From the NCBI RefSeq assembly GCF_000178955.2, contig NC_016631.1:1736001-1800000 (forward strand): a stretch of DNA of 64,000 nucleotides, written 5' to 3'. The first letter of the stretch is position 1. Every line of letters starts with the position of its first letter. The DNA is from Granulicella mallensis MP5ACTX8. Its GTDB lineage: Bacteria; Acidobacteriota; Terriglobia; Terriglobales; Acidobacteriaceae. A program made the translations under genes and the position numbers. Of the stretch, positions 25,579-34,330 are shown piece after piece. Below the pieces are notes generated by a model that was not told the origin of the DNA, searched no databases, and saw nothing but the letters and a program-made list of their open reading frames with translations.

Positions 25579-28500
25579 TTACCAAAGAAGCTTCGCTCCC
25601 AACTGAACCTGTCTTGGATCATTGGTCTGCCCGTTAGCCTTGTTAATCGTTCCGAAGCCCGGGTCTGTTGGATTGCTGTCGTAACCTCCGGTGAAAACCG
25701 GATGGTTTGGCGCGTTGAAGACCTCCAGGCGAAGCTGAAGACGGACTCGGTCATAGATTGCAAAATTCTTGGAGAGGTTTACGTCCAAGTCCGAAGTCCC
25801 GGGGTTCCGAATGCCGGAGTAGATAATGTTTTGCGTTGCACCGTACTGAGGATTCACGATGAAGTTGTAGTGCCCACCGCAATTGGCCTGGATCGGCGTC
25901 AGCAAGTAGGAACCGTCGTTCTGCTCGACGTATTGAGCAGCGCAGGGCTTCACTCCGCGAATGGAATTTGGAATGGTCGGGTCGGAGTGTCTCGGAACCC
26001 ATGCATCGGACAGATACATGGTGCTTCCGTTCAATTGCCACGGGAAGCCCGACTGATATTTATAAAGCGCCGCAAGCTCCCAGCCGCCGATCGCTTCATC
26101 CAGGATGCGATTCATGTTGCCCCCGAAATACTTGCCACGGCCAACAGGCAGGAGCCAGACACCTGAAAGTGTGATCCCGTGCGTATAGTCGTTCCCGTCA
26201 ATGTTGCGAGCGGGAATACGATAGGTCTGATCGGCGTAGCCACCCGAGTCCATGGTCTTCGACCAGGTGTACGTAGCGTGCACGGTCAGGAACTTGTCCC
26301 ACTGATGCATGGCCGTCACCTGCATGGCGTTGTACCAGGACCTGCCGTTATTCAGTTGATACTCCTGAATGTCCGTAAACGCAGGGAAGGGACGGGTGAG
26401 TTGGATGGCCTGGATGGTTGGAGAGGAGTAATAGCCGGTTCCCTGAAATGGTGCAATGTTATAGAAGGGGTTTGTTACATAACTACCGGGGCCGCTGTTG
26501 CAATTGGCGGGGTTCCCACCGTACAGAATGTTGCAGTTCTCAAAGGCCGCCGTCGGGATGCGGTTGATATTGTCATTGCTATCGTTGTGATAGGTCCTGC
26601 TCCCGACGTAGTTGAGCTGGAACATGTCGCTCTTCAGGAAGCGGTGTTGGACGCCAATGGAAAACGTCTGATACTGGGGTGTTTTGTAATGCGGGTTGAT
26701 GAAATAGGGCCCCTGACCGAGGGCGGTGAGATACCCCAGCGAAGACCCTGTGGGCTGAATGATCGTCGGATATGGATTCGAAAGATTCGGGCCTGTCGGT
26801 GTTTTCCCGCCATCGAACGATGAGATGTAGGAAGTACTGGCTGAAAAACCATATTGGTTCGGACCAGGAGCCACGTTCCGGTACATGATCCCAAAGCCGC
26901 CCTCTAAGGTCGTGCGGTCATCGAGCCGGTACGTGAAACCAAATCTGGGCTGCACATCGTTTTTCACAAGGGCATAGAAGGCGCGAGGATTTCCGTTGAC
27001 ACCCAGAAAGGTCAATCCACCCTTCAGGGGGCCCCCATTCGGCAGCAAGCCCGGATTCACCTGAGAGTTGACCGGATTGACCACGTTCGTGTCGAAGATA
27101 TAGTCCGCCCGGTTATGACGTTCGACGGGTGGCGCGTTCAGGTCATACCTGATTCCAAGGTTCAGTGTGAGCCGGGACGTGATCTTCCAGTCGTCCTGAA
27201 CGAATGGCGCATAGTAGTGCTGAGATTCGAACGTGTTTGGATTTAGGCTGATACTCCCACCATCCGCTGTGCCCAACAGAAACGAGGCGACCGAGTTACC
27301 ACTGGCCGGGTCGCCTGTGGTGTAGCTTTGCTGTGTCCAGGTGCGACCGGTGCTTAGAGACATGCCACCCTGAACGCTGCGTGTGCTGTTCTGGAGAATG
27401 CGCCAATCGAGTCCGGCATGGATTGCGTGTTTCCCTTTGATCCACGTCACACTTGGCAGCATGGCCAGGGAATTACCGATGGCCTTTTGGCCGCCCGAGT
27501 TACCCAACGAAGTGAAATTGTCGCCAAATTGGATAGAAGGAAAGTAGTTCGCATAGCCTCCGAGCCCGGAAGCAAGAGACGCAGGGAACCCTAGCGATGT
27601 AATGTCGAAACCTGCTGGACCTGTGTTTTCGATGTTGACGCGAACGATACCCGACGCTTTGAAGTCGAACAGCAGGTTCGGAGCGAAGGTGTGGACCCAA
27701 TCCGCGTACAACGTATTGACGCGCTCAGCGTGAGGAAATTCACCTTCGGCCGGAGCGCCGTAAAGGCCGTTTTGCGACTGCGTTTCAAACCGCTCCCAAA
27801 ATCCGTAGCGCAGGCTCACACGATCTTTACCGGAGATGTTTTGATCGATCTTGGCCAGAAAGTTCCTATAGGTATCCACCAGTGGCACGGGGGTCTCATA
27901 GTTGTTATTCCATGAATTCAAGCCTGCCGTCGGCGCAGTATTGGGCTTGGGGTAGTACGAAAGGATCTTCAGCGCAACGGGGTCGAGACGCGATTGCGGA
28001 ATGACGTTTCCAGGAAAAGGATCGCGAACCAGAACACCCGACGCATTGGCGTGCAGTGTCAGCGGATCGTAGATGATCTCCGGCTTATAAGACTGGGTGT
28101 TTGGGTCATAGTAGGTCAGATTGCTAAAGTCGCCGGTAAGCCATTGAGGCTCGGGCACGCTGGTGGTCAGCGTTCCCGGATCGGTACTTGACCAGTTTTC
28201 GAACGCAAGCGTAAAAAACGTCTTATCGCGGCCGTTGTAGAGCTTCGGGAGTATGACAGGGCCGTCCAGTTCAGCGCCATACTGGTCTCGCGTTTGGGGA
28301 GGCGTGGGATTGTGGTAGTAGTCGTTCTGCCAGGTGTTTGCATCGAGGAAAGTTCTGCGGGCATATTCATACACGCTTCCATGCAACTGGTTGGTTCCGG
28401 TTTTCAGAGTCATATCGACGGCGCCGCCGGAGGCGCGGCCATACATGGCGTTGTAAGGATTGGTAATGATCTTGAATTCGGCAACGGCCGAGGCAGGTGC

Positions 28501-29214
28501 AATATATCCGATCTGCCCGTTTGTAGCTTGGTAGGCATCTCCCCGAGCGGCTTCGTTGGATACGCCGTCCAGGAGAATCTCGTTATTACCCTGGCCACCA
28601 CCGTTGATCGACAGTGTGGCCTGGACGTCATCGAAAGGCCGCATGGCATGCGGAGCGGCTCCCAGGGTCGCGCCGGCACTGAGACCGAGAAGTGCCATTG
28701 GGTTGCTGCCGTTGAGAGGAAGCTCCGACACCCGGGTACTCTCGACAACCTCTCCGACATCGCCACTGCCCGCCAACAGAGCTTCATCCGTCCGCACCGT
28801 TACCGTTTCGGTTACGGAACCCACCACCAGCGCAAAATTGATAGTCGCGGTCTGCCCCACCTGTAGGGTGATCTCGGTGTGTACCTCCTGGCTAAATCCT
28901 TGCGCCTCCGCCGAAACGCTGTACAGACCTGGGCGCAGGTAGGGCACGGTGTAGTCTCCACTGTGAGTCGTTACTGTCTTAACGACCACTTTCGTGTCCT
29001 GATTCGTTACGCTGATCTTTGCCTTCGCTATGGCTGCGCCGGATGAATCCGTGACACGGCCTGTAAACTCCTGGGCAAACAATGTTGCGCCAGACAAGAG
29101 AAGGAAAACGATGCAGATGAGACGAAGAAGATTCGTGACCGCAGCGCGTTTGGTGGAAATACCGGCATTGCCAAATGTATTCATCGCAGCTCTGCTCAAA
29201 GTAGGTTGAAGCAT
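25579..29214 (-). CDS. Oar-like TonB-dependent outer-membrane protein with carboxypeptidase-regulatory domain
   Basis: The protein has 1,211 residues. A signal peptide lies at about residues 28-48 (LLRLICIVFLLLSGATLFAQ). A carboxypeptidase-regulatory/CarboxypepD_reg domain follows (GRVTDSSGAAIAKAKISVTNQ, SGDYTVPYLRPGLYSVSAEA), then a plug-like region and a long beta-barrel rich in aromatic and Asn/Gly strands (LYADWVHTFAPNLLFDFKAS, LNLGIRYDLNAPP, LEGGFGIMYRN). It ends VQLGAKLLW with a terminal aromatic, as outer-membrane barrels do. Acidobacteria carry many such Oar paralogues, thought to import or bind glycans. ATG at 29214 is used; an ATG at 29184 is also possible. Two ~120-bp direct repeats lie upstream and may contain its promoters. 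Confidence 0.9.
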   Translation of the reverse strand: MLQPTLSRAAMNTFGNAGISTKRAAVTNLLRLICIVFLLLSGATLFAQEFTGRVTDSSGAAIAKAKISVTNQDTKVVVKTVTTHSGDYTVPYLRPGLYSVSAEAQGFSQEVHTEITLQVGQTATINFALVVGSVTETVTVRTDEALLAGSGDVGEVVESTRVSELPLNGSNPMALLGLSAGATLGAAPHAMRPFDDVQATLSINGGGQGNNEILLDGVSNEAARGDAYQATNGQIGYIAPASAVAEFKIITNPYNAMYGRASGGAVDMTLKTGTNQLHGSVYEYARRTFLDANTWQNDYYHNPTPPQTRDQYGAELDGPVILPKLYNGRDKTFFTLAFENWSSTDPGTLTTSVPEPQWLTGDFSNLTYYDPNTQSYKPEIIYDPLTLHANASGVLVRDPFPGNVIPQSRLDPVALKILSYYPKPNTAPTAGLNSWNNNYETPVPLVDTYRNFLAKIDQNISGKDRVSLRYGFWERFETQSQNGLYGAPAEGEFPHAERVNTLYADWVHTFAPNLLFDFKASGIVRVNIENTGPAGFDITSLGFPASLASGLGGYANYFPSIQFGDNFTSLGNSGGQKAIGNSLAMLPSVTWIKGKHAIHAGLDWRILQNSTRSVQGGMSLSTGRTWTQQSYTTGDPASGNSVASFLLGTADGGSISLNPNTFESQHYYAPFVQDDWKITSRLTLNLGIRYDLNAPPVERHNRADYIFDTNVVNPVNSQVNPGLLPNGGPLKGGLTFLGVNGNPRAFYALVKNDVQPRFGFTYRLDDRTTLEGGFGIMYRNVAPGPNQYGFSASTSYISSFDGGKTPTGPNLSNPYPTIIQPTGSSLGYLTALGQGPYFINPHYKTPQYQTFSIGVQHRFLKSDMFQLNYVGSRTYHNDSNDNINRIPTAAFENCNILYGGNPANCNSGPGSYVTNPFYNIAPFQGTGYYSSPTIQAIQLTRPFPAFTDIQEYQLNNGRSWYNAMQVTAMHQWDKFLTVHATYTWSKTMDSGGYADQTYRIPARNIDGNDYTHGITLSGVWLLPVGRGKYFGGNMNRILDEAIGGWELAALYKYQSGFPWQLNGSTMYLSDAWVPRHSDPTIPNSIRGVKPCAAQYVEQNDGSYLLTPIQANCGGHYNFIVNPQYGATQNIIYSGIRNPGTSDLDVNLSKNFAIYDRVRLQLRLEVFNAPNHPVFTGGYDSNPTDPGFGTINKANGQTNDPRQVQLGAKLLW

Positions 29215-29380
29215 CAATGGATCCTCTCGATTCCGGGCACACTCAGGAGACTTATAACCCGCGCAAAGACGGGCTGCGAGTTCACGTAGCTCGCAGCCAG
29301 ACTGTTACCTGTCTCGGCGGAGATGTTGGGGTTGCTGATCAGAATATGGTTTGCTTCGCGGCCGTAATTGCATTTTGATC

Positions 29381-29499
29381 TGGAATTTCTATAGGCACTT
29401 CTTGTTTTGCATGAAATTTCATTAATAAAATAGATGTTTTCCTTGCGAGATTGGAAAGTAAACGCACGTACCAATCTCTGTCAAGATTTAATTTGCGAT
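29381..29499. repeat. Direct repeat copy 1 (~120 bp) upstream of the Oar-like gene
   Basis: This copy starts tggaatttctataggcactt and ends aatttgcgat. It matches copy 2 (29548-29668) over its whole length with scattered substitutions and 1-2 base indels. On the minus strand, toward the Oar-like gene, both copies contain TTGACA, a 16-bp spacer and TTTACT/TTTACC, a plausible -35/-10 pair. In this copy the same area is flanked by ATTGG and CCAAT. This suggests a duplicated promoter or operator block. Confidence 0.75.
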
Positions 29500-29547
29500 T
29501 GATCCATTATTTATTTGTATGTTTCGACGAGGTTGAGCTAGTTCATT

Positions 29548-29668
29548 TGGAATTTCTATAGGCACTTCTTGTTTGCTATTGAATTTCATCAATAAAATAT
29601 ACGTTTCCCTTGTGAAGGTTGGAAGGTAAACGTACACGACAATCTCTGTCAAGATGTAATTTGTGATG
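29548..29668. repeat. Direct repeat copy 2 (~120 bp) upstream of the Oar-like gene
   Basis: This is the second copy of the block at 29381-29499, offset by 167 bp in the same orientation. Conserved islands include the first 27 bases, aataaaata, taaacg and caatctctgtcaagat. The retained TTGACA and TTTAC elements on the minus strand suggest that selection acts on the promoter-like part. Confidence 0.75.
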
Positions 29669-30047
29669 CTGCTATGAGGACGATATTCCCGCGATCCCTC
29701 CCGACCATTCGACCCAGATTTAGCGGAGTTTCCGTTGAAGGGAACTCAGAATAGCCGCGAATCAGGCATGGGTGGGCCCGCCAAAACAGAGAGATCGAGA
29801 TGTCGGGAAAGGCCAAGGAAAGTCTTCCAAAAATAACGGGCAGTCGCGACACAGCGGAGGTTCTCATAAGAAACGTATGGCTGCTGGGAACCCCGGTTTT
29901 GACCTCTATCAATCAGACGATCGGGGGCATCATTCGCTGGGTGGAGGTTAGGCGATGACAGGGGTTTGAATGACCATCCAGCCGCGCTGTCACACCCGCA
30001 GTCCGAATGCGTTCATCTTCACGGTCAAGCCTATTGACTCTACGTTG
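29669..30047. other. Non-coding stretch without a supportable gene
   Basis: No convincing coding sequence was found. A 52-codon ATG frame at 29800-29958 (+) and an 87-codon frame on the other strand lack a ribosome-binding site and family similarity. The stretch lies between the duplicated promoter-like repeats and the tRNA-like fragment. Confidence 0.5.
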
Positions 30048-30113
30048 TAGAGCACGCAACAGGCATGGCTCATCCCAGGGGTCTACGGGTTCAAGGTCCC
30101 GTTGGTCTCGCCC
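30048..30113 (+). other. tRNA-like 3' fragment (degenerate)
   Basis: It begins TAGAGCACGC, as the 3' side of a tRNA D-arm does. It continues GGCTCAT, then a T-arm-like hairpin with ACGGG pairing to CCCGT around TTCAAGGT, then CTCGCCCC. The anticodon stem does not pair, and no 5' acceptor or D-stem is found upstream, so it is not a working tRNA. It could be a relic attachment site or chance. Confidence 0.25.
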
Positions 30114-30159
30114 CTTCGGTCACTATCTCTGTGACTTTATTGCTGGCCACACGCCTGGT

Positions 30160-30546
30160 CTACAGAAGTTTGATGAGCGCTTCGAGTTCCTGTTGCAGCA
30201 CGGTCGCAACCTGAGCGGAAGTGGTGTTGGGTCCAACAGGCACGGTCATCACGACGACACTGCCGCCAAGCGGTTTGGGCATAACGCGGATGTAGGCACC
30301 ACCCCGTTTTCCATTGGCCATTTCACGCAAATAATCGACGGTCAATGTGGACTCATTGGCAAAAAGTTCCATATCAAACTCATCGCCGCCTTTTGTGACG
30401 TGGAAGGTCGTTTCATGCGCACGCTCAACTTTGTCTGCGAAGACAGGCGCCCACAGAGGAATGAGAGAGACATCTACCAGCTTCAGGTAGATGAGCTTTG
30501 GCTCAAAGTCGGATTCAATCGCGCGTGTGACTGTTTGGGTGGACAT
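30160..30546 (-). CDS. Conserved hypothetical protein, possibly SRPBCC/START-like
   Basis: The protein has 128 residues, with no signal peptide and no membrane helix. It has a strand-rich pattern (ESDFEPKLIYLKLVDVSLIP, HETTFHVTKGGDEFDMELFA, GGAYIRVMPKPLGGSVVVMTVPVG) and a long C-terminal helix (SAQVATVLQQELEALIKLL). This would suit a helix-grip (SRPBCC-like) fold, but no diagnostic motif was recognised, so function is unknown. It is divergent from the cupin gene, and the 165-bp gap holds two palindromes that may control both. No clear ribosome-binding site precedes its ATG. Confidence 0.55.
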   Translation of the reverse strand: MSTQTVTRAIESDFEPKLIYLKLVDVSLIPLWAPVFADKVERAHETTFHVTKGGDEFDMELFANESTLTVDYLREMANGKRGGAYIRVMPKPLGGSVVVMTVPVGPNTTSAQVATVLQQELEALIKLL

Positions 30547-30630
30547 GGAGAGTTAGACGAACCGCAGGTCTTTCGTGATGCCCTTCGATGAAGAGAAATC
30601 GACCCAGATGATTTTCTTAAGCACCCTGTC

Positions 30631-30648
30631 AGGTGGACTAGTCCACCT
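30631..30648. promoter_or_regulatory. Perfect 18-bp palindrome, candidate operator
   Basis: AGGTGGACTAGTCCACCT is its own reverse complement, with no spacer. It lies 64 bp before the cupin start and 84 bp before the divergent gene at 30160-30546. No T-run follows, so it is not a terminator. It fits a dimeric repressor site; the regulator is not identified. Confidence 0.5.
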
Positions 30649-30656
30649 TCGCATTA

Positions 30657-30676
30657 TGGACCTTTGCTGTGGTCCA
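30657..30676. promoter_or_regulatory. Second inverted repeat, TGGACC-N8-GGTCCA
   Basis: Six-base arms TGGACC (30657-30662) and GGTCCA (30671-30676) share the GGWCC-type core of the palindrome 9 bp upstream. The pair may be two sites for one regulator in front of the cupin-DoxX-SugE operon. Confidence 0.4.
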
Positions 30677-30711
30677 CATTAAGCCTAGTGTTGTTGCAGG
30701 GAGATAGACCG

Positions 30712-31143
30712 ATGCAAACAAGATTGGCAGCACAACGTAGGACAAGCTCAAGATTGATATGGGTACTGGCGGTTCTCATCTCCAGCATCCCGGTCCCAAC
30801 CAGCACGTTGATGGCGCAGGAGACGATCACACCACTTATAACGAAGGACTTGGCAGGACATCCTGGTGAGCAGGTTCTGATGTACACCGTAGATTTTCCT
30901 CCGGGCTTTGCGAGCCCTATCCATCGCCACAATGCGCAGGTGTCGGTTTACGTGCTGGAGGGCTCCGTGGTGATGCAGGTGAGAGGGCAAAAAGAACTCA
31001 CGCTAGGGCCAGGTCAGACCTTTTATGAAGATCCCAACGATATTCATGTGGTTAGCCGGAATGCAAGCAGTACAAAGCCAGCAAAATTTCTTGTGTTCCT
31101 GATTAATAAAAAGGGCGCTCCGCTCGTGATCCCAGCGAAGTAA
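30712..31143 (+). CDS. Exported cupin-domain protein
   Basis: The protein has 143 residues from the ATG at 30712, which has GGGAGATAG upstream; a start at 30664 would run through the candidate operator region. A signal peptide ends near LMAQ (SRLIWVLAVLISSIPVPTST). A single-domain cupin follows: VDFPPGFASPIHRHNAQVSVYVLEG (motif 1 with H-x-H) and LGPGQTFYEDPNDIHVVSRN (motif 2 with H). The histidines and glutamate can bind a metal. It is the first gene of a run with DoxX (52-bp gap) and SugE-like genes. The substrate is unknown. Confidence 0.8.
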   Translation: MQTRLAAQRRTSSRLIWVLAVLISSIPVPTSTLMAQETITPLITKDLAGHPGEQVLMYTVDFPPGFASPIHRHNAQVSVYVLEGSVVMQVRGQKELTLGPGQTFYEDPNDIHVVSRNASSTKPAKFLVFLINKKGAPLVIPAK

Positions 31144-31195
31144 ATCAACAGGTGCGGGTAGTTCTATACGCAAAAGCTCGATTGAGAGGAAACAT

Positions 31196-31681
31196 ATGAG
31201 CACGATTACGGTGAAGAATTCGAAGTTCGCAAACTACTCAAGCCTGTTACTAAGAATGGGGCTTGGTGTTGGTTTCCTGTCGGCGGTGGCCGATCGATTT
31301 GGGCTATGGGGAGCGGCTGGGCAGCCGAATGTCGACTGGGGGAACTTCTCACAGTTCCTGCAATACACCCATACCCTAAATTGGTATGTGCCGGCGGGAA
31401 TGATCCCATTGCTGGGAGTTGTCGCTACCGGCGCTGAAATCCTCTTCGGTCTTCTTCTTGTCATTGGTTGGCGTACACGCGCCGCTGCGCTATTAAGCGG
31501 AGTTCTTCTATCGATATTCGCGGTGGCGATGACGCTTTCCCTGGGGATCAAGGCGCCCTTGAATTACGCCGTATTCACGGGGATAGGAGGGAGCTTCCTT
31601 CTTGCAAGCTGTGAGGGCTTCCCCTTCAGCGTGGATGAGTTGCTGGCTCGTCGAAGCACTCATCGGCTCGCCGAGCAGTGA
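31196..31681 (+). CDS. DoxX-family membrane protein
   Basis: This 161-residue protein has four hydrophobic helices. YSSLLLRMGLGVGFLSAVADRFGLWG matches the first helix of DoxX proteins, and VVATGAEILFGLLLVIGWRTRAAALL is the second-third helix signature (G-x-x-E-x-x-x-G-x-x-L-x-x-G). An ATG with GAGAGGAAAC upstream starts it. DoxX proteins are small inner-membrane proteins of poorly defined redox or envelope-stress function. It sits between the cupin and the SugE-like gene and is probably co-transcribed with both. Confidence 0.85.
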   Translation: MSTITVKNSKFANYSSLLLRMGLGVGFLSAVADRFGLWGAAGQPNVDWGNFSQFLQYTHTLNWYVPAGMIPLLGVVATGAEILFGLLLVIGWRTRAAALLSGVLLSIFAVAMTLSLGIKAPLNYAVFTGIGGSFLLASCEGFPFSVDELLARRSTHRLAEQ

Positions 31682-31720
31682 TCGCAAATACGGTGCAAAA
31701 AAAAAGAGAGCGGTGAAGGA

Positions 31721-32053
31721 GTGTGGACAAAACAATATGCTTGGTCAATTCTTGTGGTTGCCGGTGTGTTTGAGACAGGGTTTTCAATAGGGCTGAAGTA
31801 CTCGGAAGGGTTTACGCGGCTCTGGCCGTCGATAGCAACCGTCCTCATGATCGTACTGAGTCTGGGCCTGGTTGGCGTAGCAACGCGTAGTCTGCCGCTG
31901 GGTACGGCGTATGCTGTGTGGACTGGCATTGGCTCTGTAGGCACTGTGGCATTGGGTATCGTGCTCTTTGGAGAGTCAGCGTCTTTAAGCAGACTGGCTT
32001 GCCTGGGGCTGATCGTTACAGGAATTCTGGGGCTGAAACTATTTGGCAAGTAG
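31721..32053 (+). CDS. sugE: Small multidrug resistance family transporter, SugE/Gdx type
   Basis: The protein has 110 residues and four membrane helices. The Glu in WSILVVAGVFETGFSIGLKY is the conserved transport residue of SMR proteins. LPLGTAYAVWTGIGSVGTVALG is the sequence typical of SugE/Gdx (guanidinium exporters) rather than EmrE. The GTG at 31721 directly follows AAGGA, an unusually close spacing, so the start is uncertain. No guanidine riboswitch was recognised upstream. It converges with the histidine kinase gene (55 bp between stops). Confidence 0.85.
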   Translation: MWTKQYAWSILVVAGVFETGFSIGLKYSEGFTRLWPSIATVLMIVLSLGLVGVATRSLPLGTAYAVWTGIGSVGTVALGIVLFGESASLSRLACLGLIVTGILGLKLFGK

Positions 32054-32108
32054 CGCGACCTCTGTCTGCGGCAGACTGAAGTTAGAGAACGAAGCGTCAG
32101 TTTTCCCA

Positions 32109-33452
32109 TCAATAAGGGATGGCGGCATCCTTCAGTAAAGTCGTTATCTCCGCTACCAGGCCGCCATCGTCCCGGTTTCGCAATGTGAGCGTTCCGCTGA
32201 TCGCCAGCGAGAGCTGATGGGCTATCGCCAGGCCGAGACCGGCCCCACCGGTATCACGGTTGCGGGATTGATCGAGACGAAAAAAAGGTTGCAGCACGGT
32301 CTCGAGTTGATCTTCTGGAATACCTGGACCTCTATCCAGCACGCTGATAGTGATTGCCTCACTATTTGTCTTCTCTACGCGAACTTCGGCGCTACTTCCA
32401 AATTTGAGTGCGTTGTCGATCAGATTGGTCAAGGTCCGGCGAAGTGCATGGGGGCGAGTGACCATGGTGGCATTGATTTTGCTGCTCAGCGTTACGGCTT
32501 TGCCGGTGTCTTGATAGTCAAACACCAGGCTTTCGATGAACGAACCGATGTCGATGCGCGATGGCGCCTCTGTATTGCCATGGGCGCTTCTCGCGTAAGC
32601 AATGCCTTCATGAACGAGGCGTTCAATCTCCGTCAGGTCCTGAAGAAGTTTTTCTCTCTCAGGGATTTCATCCGCCATCTCCACTCGAAGCTTCATGCGT
32701 GTAATCGGTGTTTGAAGATCGTGGGAGATGGCCGCCAGAATTTGAACGCGCTCTTTCAGGTAATGGTCGATGCGGTCTCGCATCGAGTTGAAGGCGTTCG
32801 CAGCATAGACAACTTCGGTCGGGCCGGTCTCCTGCAGGCGTGGAGCAGCCTTGTTGGGATCCAACGCATTGGCAGCATCAGCCAGGTGGACTAACGGTCT
32901 GATCGCTAGTCGCACGGCGAACCAGCTACAAAGACTCAGGAGAAGGAGTTGCGCGGTCAAAACATAGGGAAGCCACTCTGCAATCGGCATGAGAGATGGA
33001 TGAATGTCGATTGTCAGCGGAGCGCCATCGCTCAATCTGAGATGGGCCTGTAGCCGTTTGTCGTCTCCTGGTATCGATTCGACATGGACTGTAGAACGCC
33101 TTCCTACGGCTTCCTGGAGGGTGGCGGCAATCTCTGTGCCGGGGCTGCCTGTTTCCGGCGAGCCCACTAGTCCCGGGCTTAGAACGTACTGATAAGTTTT
33201 CCTGTTGAGTCGCGGGATCCAATCCTGACGCTGGTTCGCCGGCAACTGATCGAGAATGGCGATGGATGTTGCGACGTCCGTCTTGAGATTGCCAAGCATC
33301 ATCGTCTTCGCAGTGATGTATCGCTCCAGAAAGAGAGCACAAAAGGAGAGAGCGTATGCGGTCGTTAGACCGATGAAGAAGATGAGGAACAGTCTCGATC
33401 CCAGGGTGTGTGCCCACGGGAGCAACCGCCGCCAGGAGGAGACGGCAGTCAC
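32109..33452 (-). CDS. Sensor histidine kinase (EnvZ/OmpB-like, two membrane helices)
   Basis: The protein has 447 residues. The first membrane helix is at about 20-42 (LFLIFFIGLTTAYALSFCAL). A periplasmic sensor of about 120 residues follows, then a second helix (WLPYVLTAQLLLLSLCSWFAV) and a HAMP region (RLAIRPLVHLADAANAL). The H-box is ILAAISHDLQTPITRMKLR. HATPase motifs are LTNLIDNALKFG (N-box), VLDRGPGIP (G1) and GGAGLGLAIAHQL (G2). Its start overlaps the response regulator stop by 4 bp. This is the EnvZ-like class with small extracytoplasmic sensors. The signal is unknown. Confidence 0.92.
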   Translation of the reverse strand: MTAVSSWRRLLPWAHTLGSRLFLIFFIGLTTAYALSFCALFLERYITAKTMMLGNLKTDVATSIAILDQLPANQRQDWIPRLNRKTYQYVLSPGLVGSPETGSPGTEIAATLQEAVGRRSTVHVESIPGDDKRLQAHLRLSDGAPLTIDIHPSLMPIAEWLPYVLTAQLLLLSLCSWFAVRLAIRPLVHLADAANALDPNKAAPRLQETGPTEVVYAANAFNSMRDRIDHYLKERVQILAAISHDLQTPITRMKLRVEMADEIPEREKLLQDLTEIERLVHEGIAYARSAHGNTEAPSRIDIGSFIESLVFDYQDTGKAVTLSSKINATMVTRPHALRRTLTNLIDNALKFGSSAEVRVEKTNSEAITISVLDRGPGIPEDQLETVLQPFFRLDQSRNRDTGGAGLGLAIAHQLSLAISGTLTLRNRDDGGLVAEITTLLKDAAIPY

Positions 33453-34204
33453 TGGCGAGCCTCAGCGATTCCAACTGGCATTGAAAAGACATAGCCCTCG
33501 GCTCGAACCGTTTTGATGTAGGTAGATTCACGTGCATCGTCCTCTAGCCGCTGGCGTAACCGGCTAATGAGGAGATCGATTGAGCGGTCGAACAGTTCGG
33601 TATCACGGCCCTGCGTTAGATTCAGGAGCTGATCACGGTTCAGAACTCGTTGTGGATGATCGAGGAACACGCGTAACAATCGGTATTCAGCGCCACTGAG
33701 CGCAACGACGGTTCCTTCGCTGTCGAGAAGATGCCGTTGAGAGGTGTCGAGCCGCCACTTCCCGAAAGCGATGAGCTGCCCAACCTCTGTTACTTGAAGG
33801 TTGGGAGGAAGCATACGGGTTCGGCGAAGGATTGCTTTGATCCGTGCGAGGAGTTCGCGGGCAGCAAAGGGCTTTGTGAGATAGTCATCAGCCCCCATTT
33901 CGAGACCGATAATGCGATCCATCTCGTCGCTTCGCGCCGTCAACAGGAGCACTGGAATCGCCTTATGTTTTCCGGATCGAAGCTCGCGGCATAAAACGAG
34001 GCCATCATGGCCGGGCATCATGATGTCGAGTACGATCAGGTCGACCGTATTTGCTTCGAGAAAGCTTCGCATCTGCCGGCCGTCTGCCGCGATCGTGACG
34101 CGCAATCCATTCTTCTTGAGATAGCTGGAAACCAGTTCGCGAATTTCACGGTCGTCGTCTACAACGAGGATGTGGTCAACGTGATCCATCGGATCTACTT
34201 TCAT
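33449..34204 (-). CDS. OmpR-family response regulator
   Basis: The protein has 251 residues. The receiver domain has the acidic pair in ILVVDDDREIRE, the phospho-acceptor Asp in DLIVLDIMMPGHDG (about residue 57), T in LLTARS and Lys in DDYLTKPFAARELLARIKAILRR. The winged-helix domain shows ALSGAEYRLLRVFLDHPQRVLNRDQLL and RSIDLLISRLRQRLEDDARESTYIKTVRAEGYVF. It is co-transcribed with the kinase (4-bp overlap). Tandem 10-bp repeats of OmpR type lie 127 bp upstream of its start, between it and the divergent hydrolase operon, so both are plausible targets. Confidence 0.93.
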   Translation of the reverse strand: MKVDPMDHVDHILVVDDDREIRELVSSYLKKNGLRVTIAADGRQMRSFLEANTVDLIVLDIMMPGHDGLVLCRELRSGKHKAIPVLLLTARSDEMDRIIGLEMGADDYLTKPFAARELLARIKAILRRTRMLPPNLQVTEVGQLIAFGKWRLDTSQRHLLDSEGTVVALSGAEYRLLRVFLDHPQRVLNRDQLLNLTQGRDTELFDRSIDLLISRLRQRLEDDARESTYIKTVRAEGYVFSMPVGIAEARQ

Positions 34205-34330
34205 TCAGGCCTTCAATCGAAGCTTCCACGCAGGAGCGGAGATACAACGTGATTGCAGTCGCGTCTCATGCAACAAAATATCACTTCCAACTTGTTTGGA
34301 TATTCCAGATGGCATATGTTTCAGCCCATG

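Noticed and set aside
29381-29668. CRISPR-like direct repeats
   Set aside because: Only two long copies with one spacer-like gap; no cas genes in the window.
29649-29912. An 87-codon minus-strand frame in the repeat region
   Set aside because: No similarity, no ribosome-binding site, and it overlaps repeat copy 2.
29800-29958. A 52-codon plus-strand frame
   Set aside because: Plausible codons but no ribosome-binding site or similarity; could be a gene remnant, not supportable.
31682-31720. Guanidine riboswitch expected before a SugE/Gdx gene
   Set aside because: The gap is only 39 bp and shows no paired ACG-loop hairpins.
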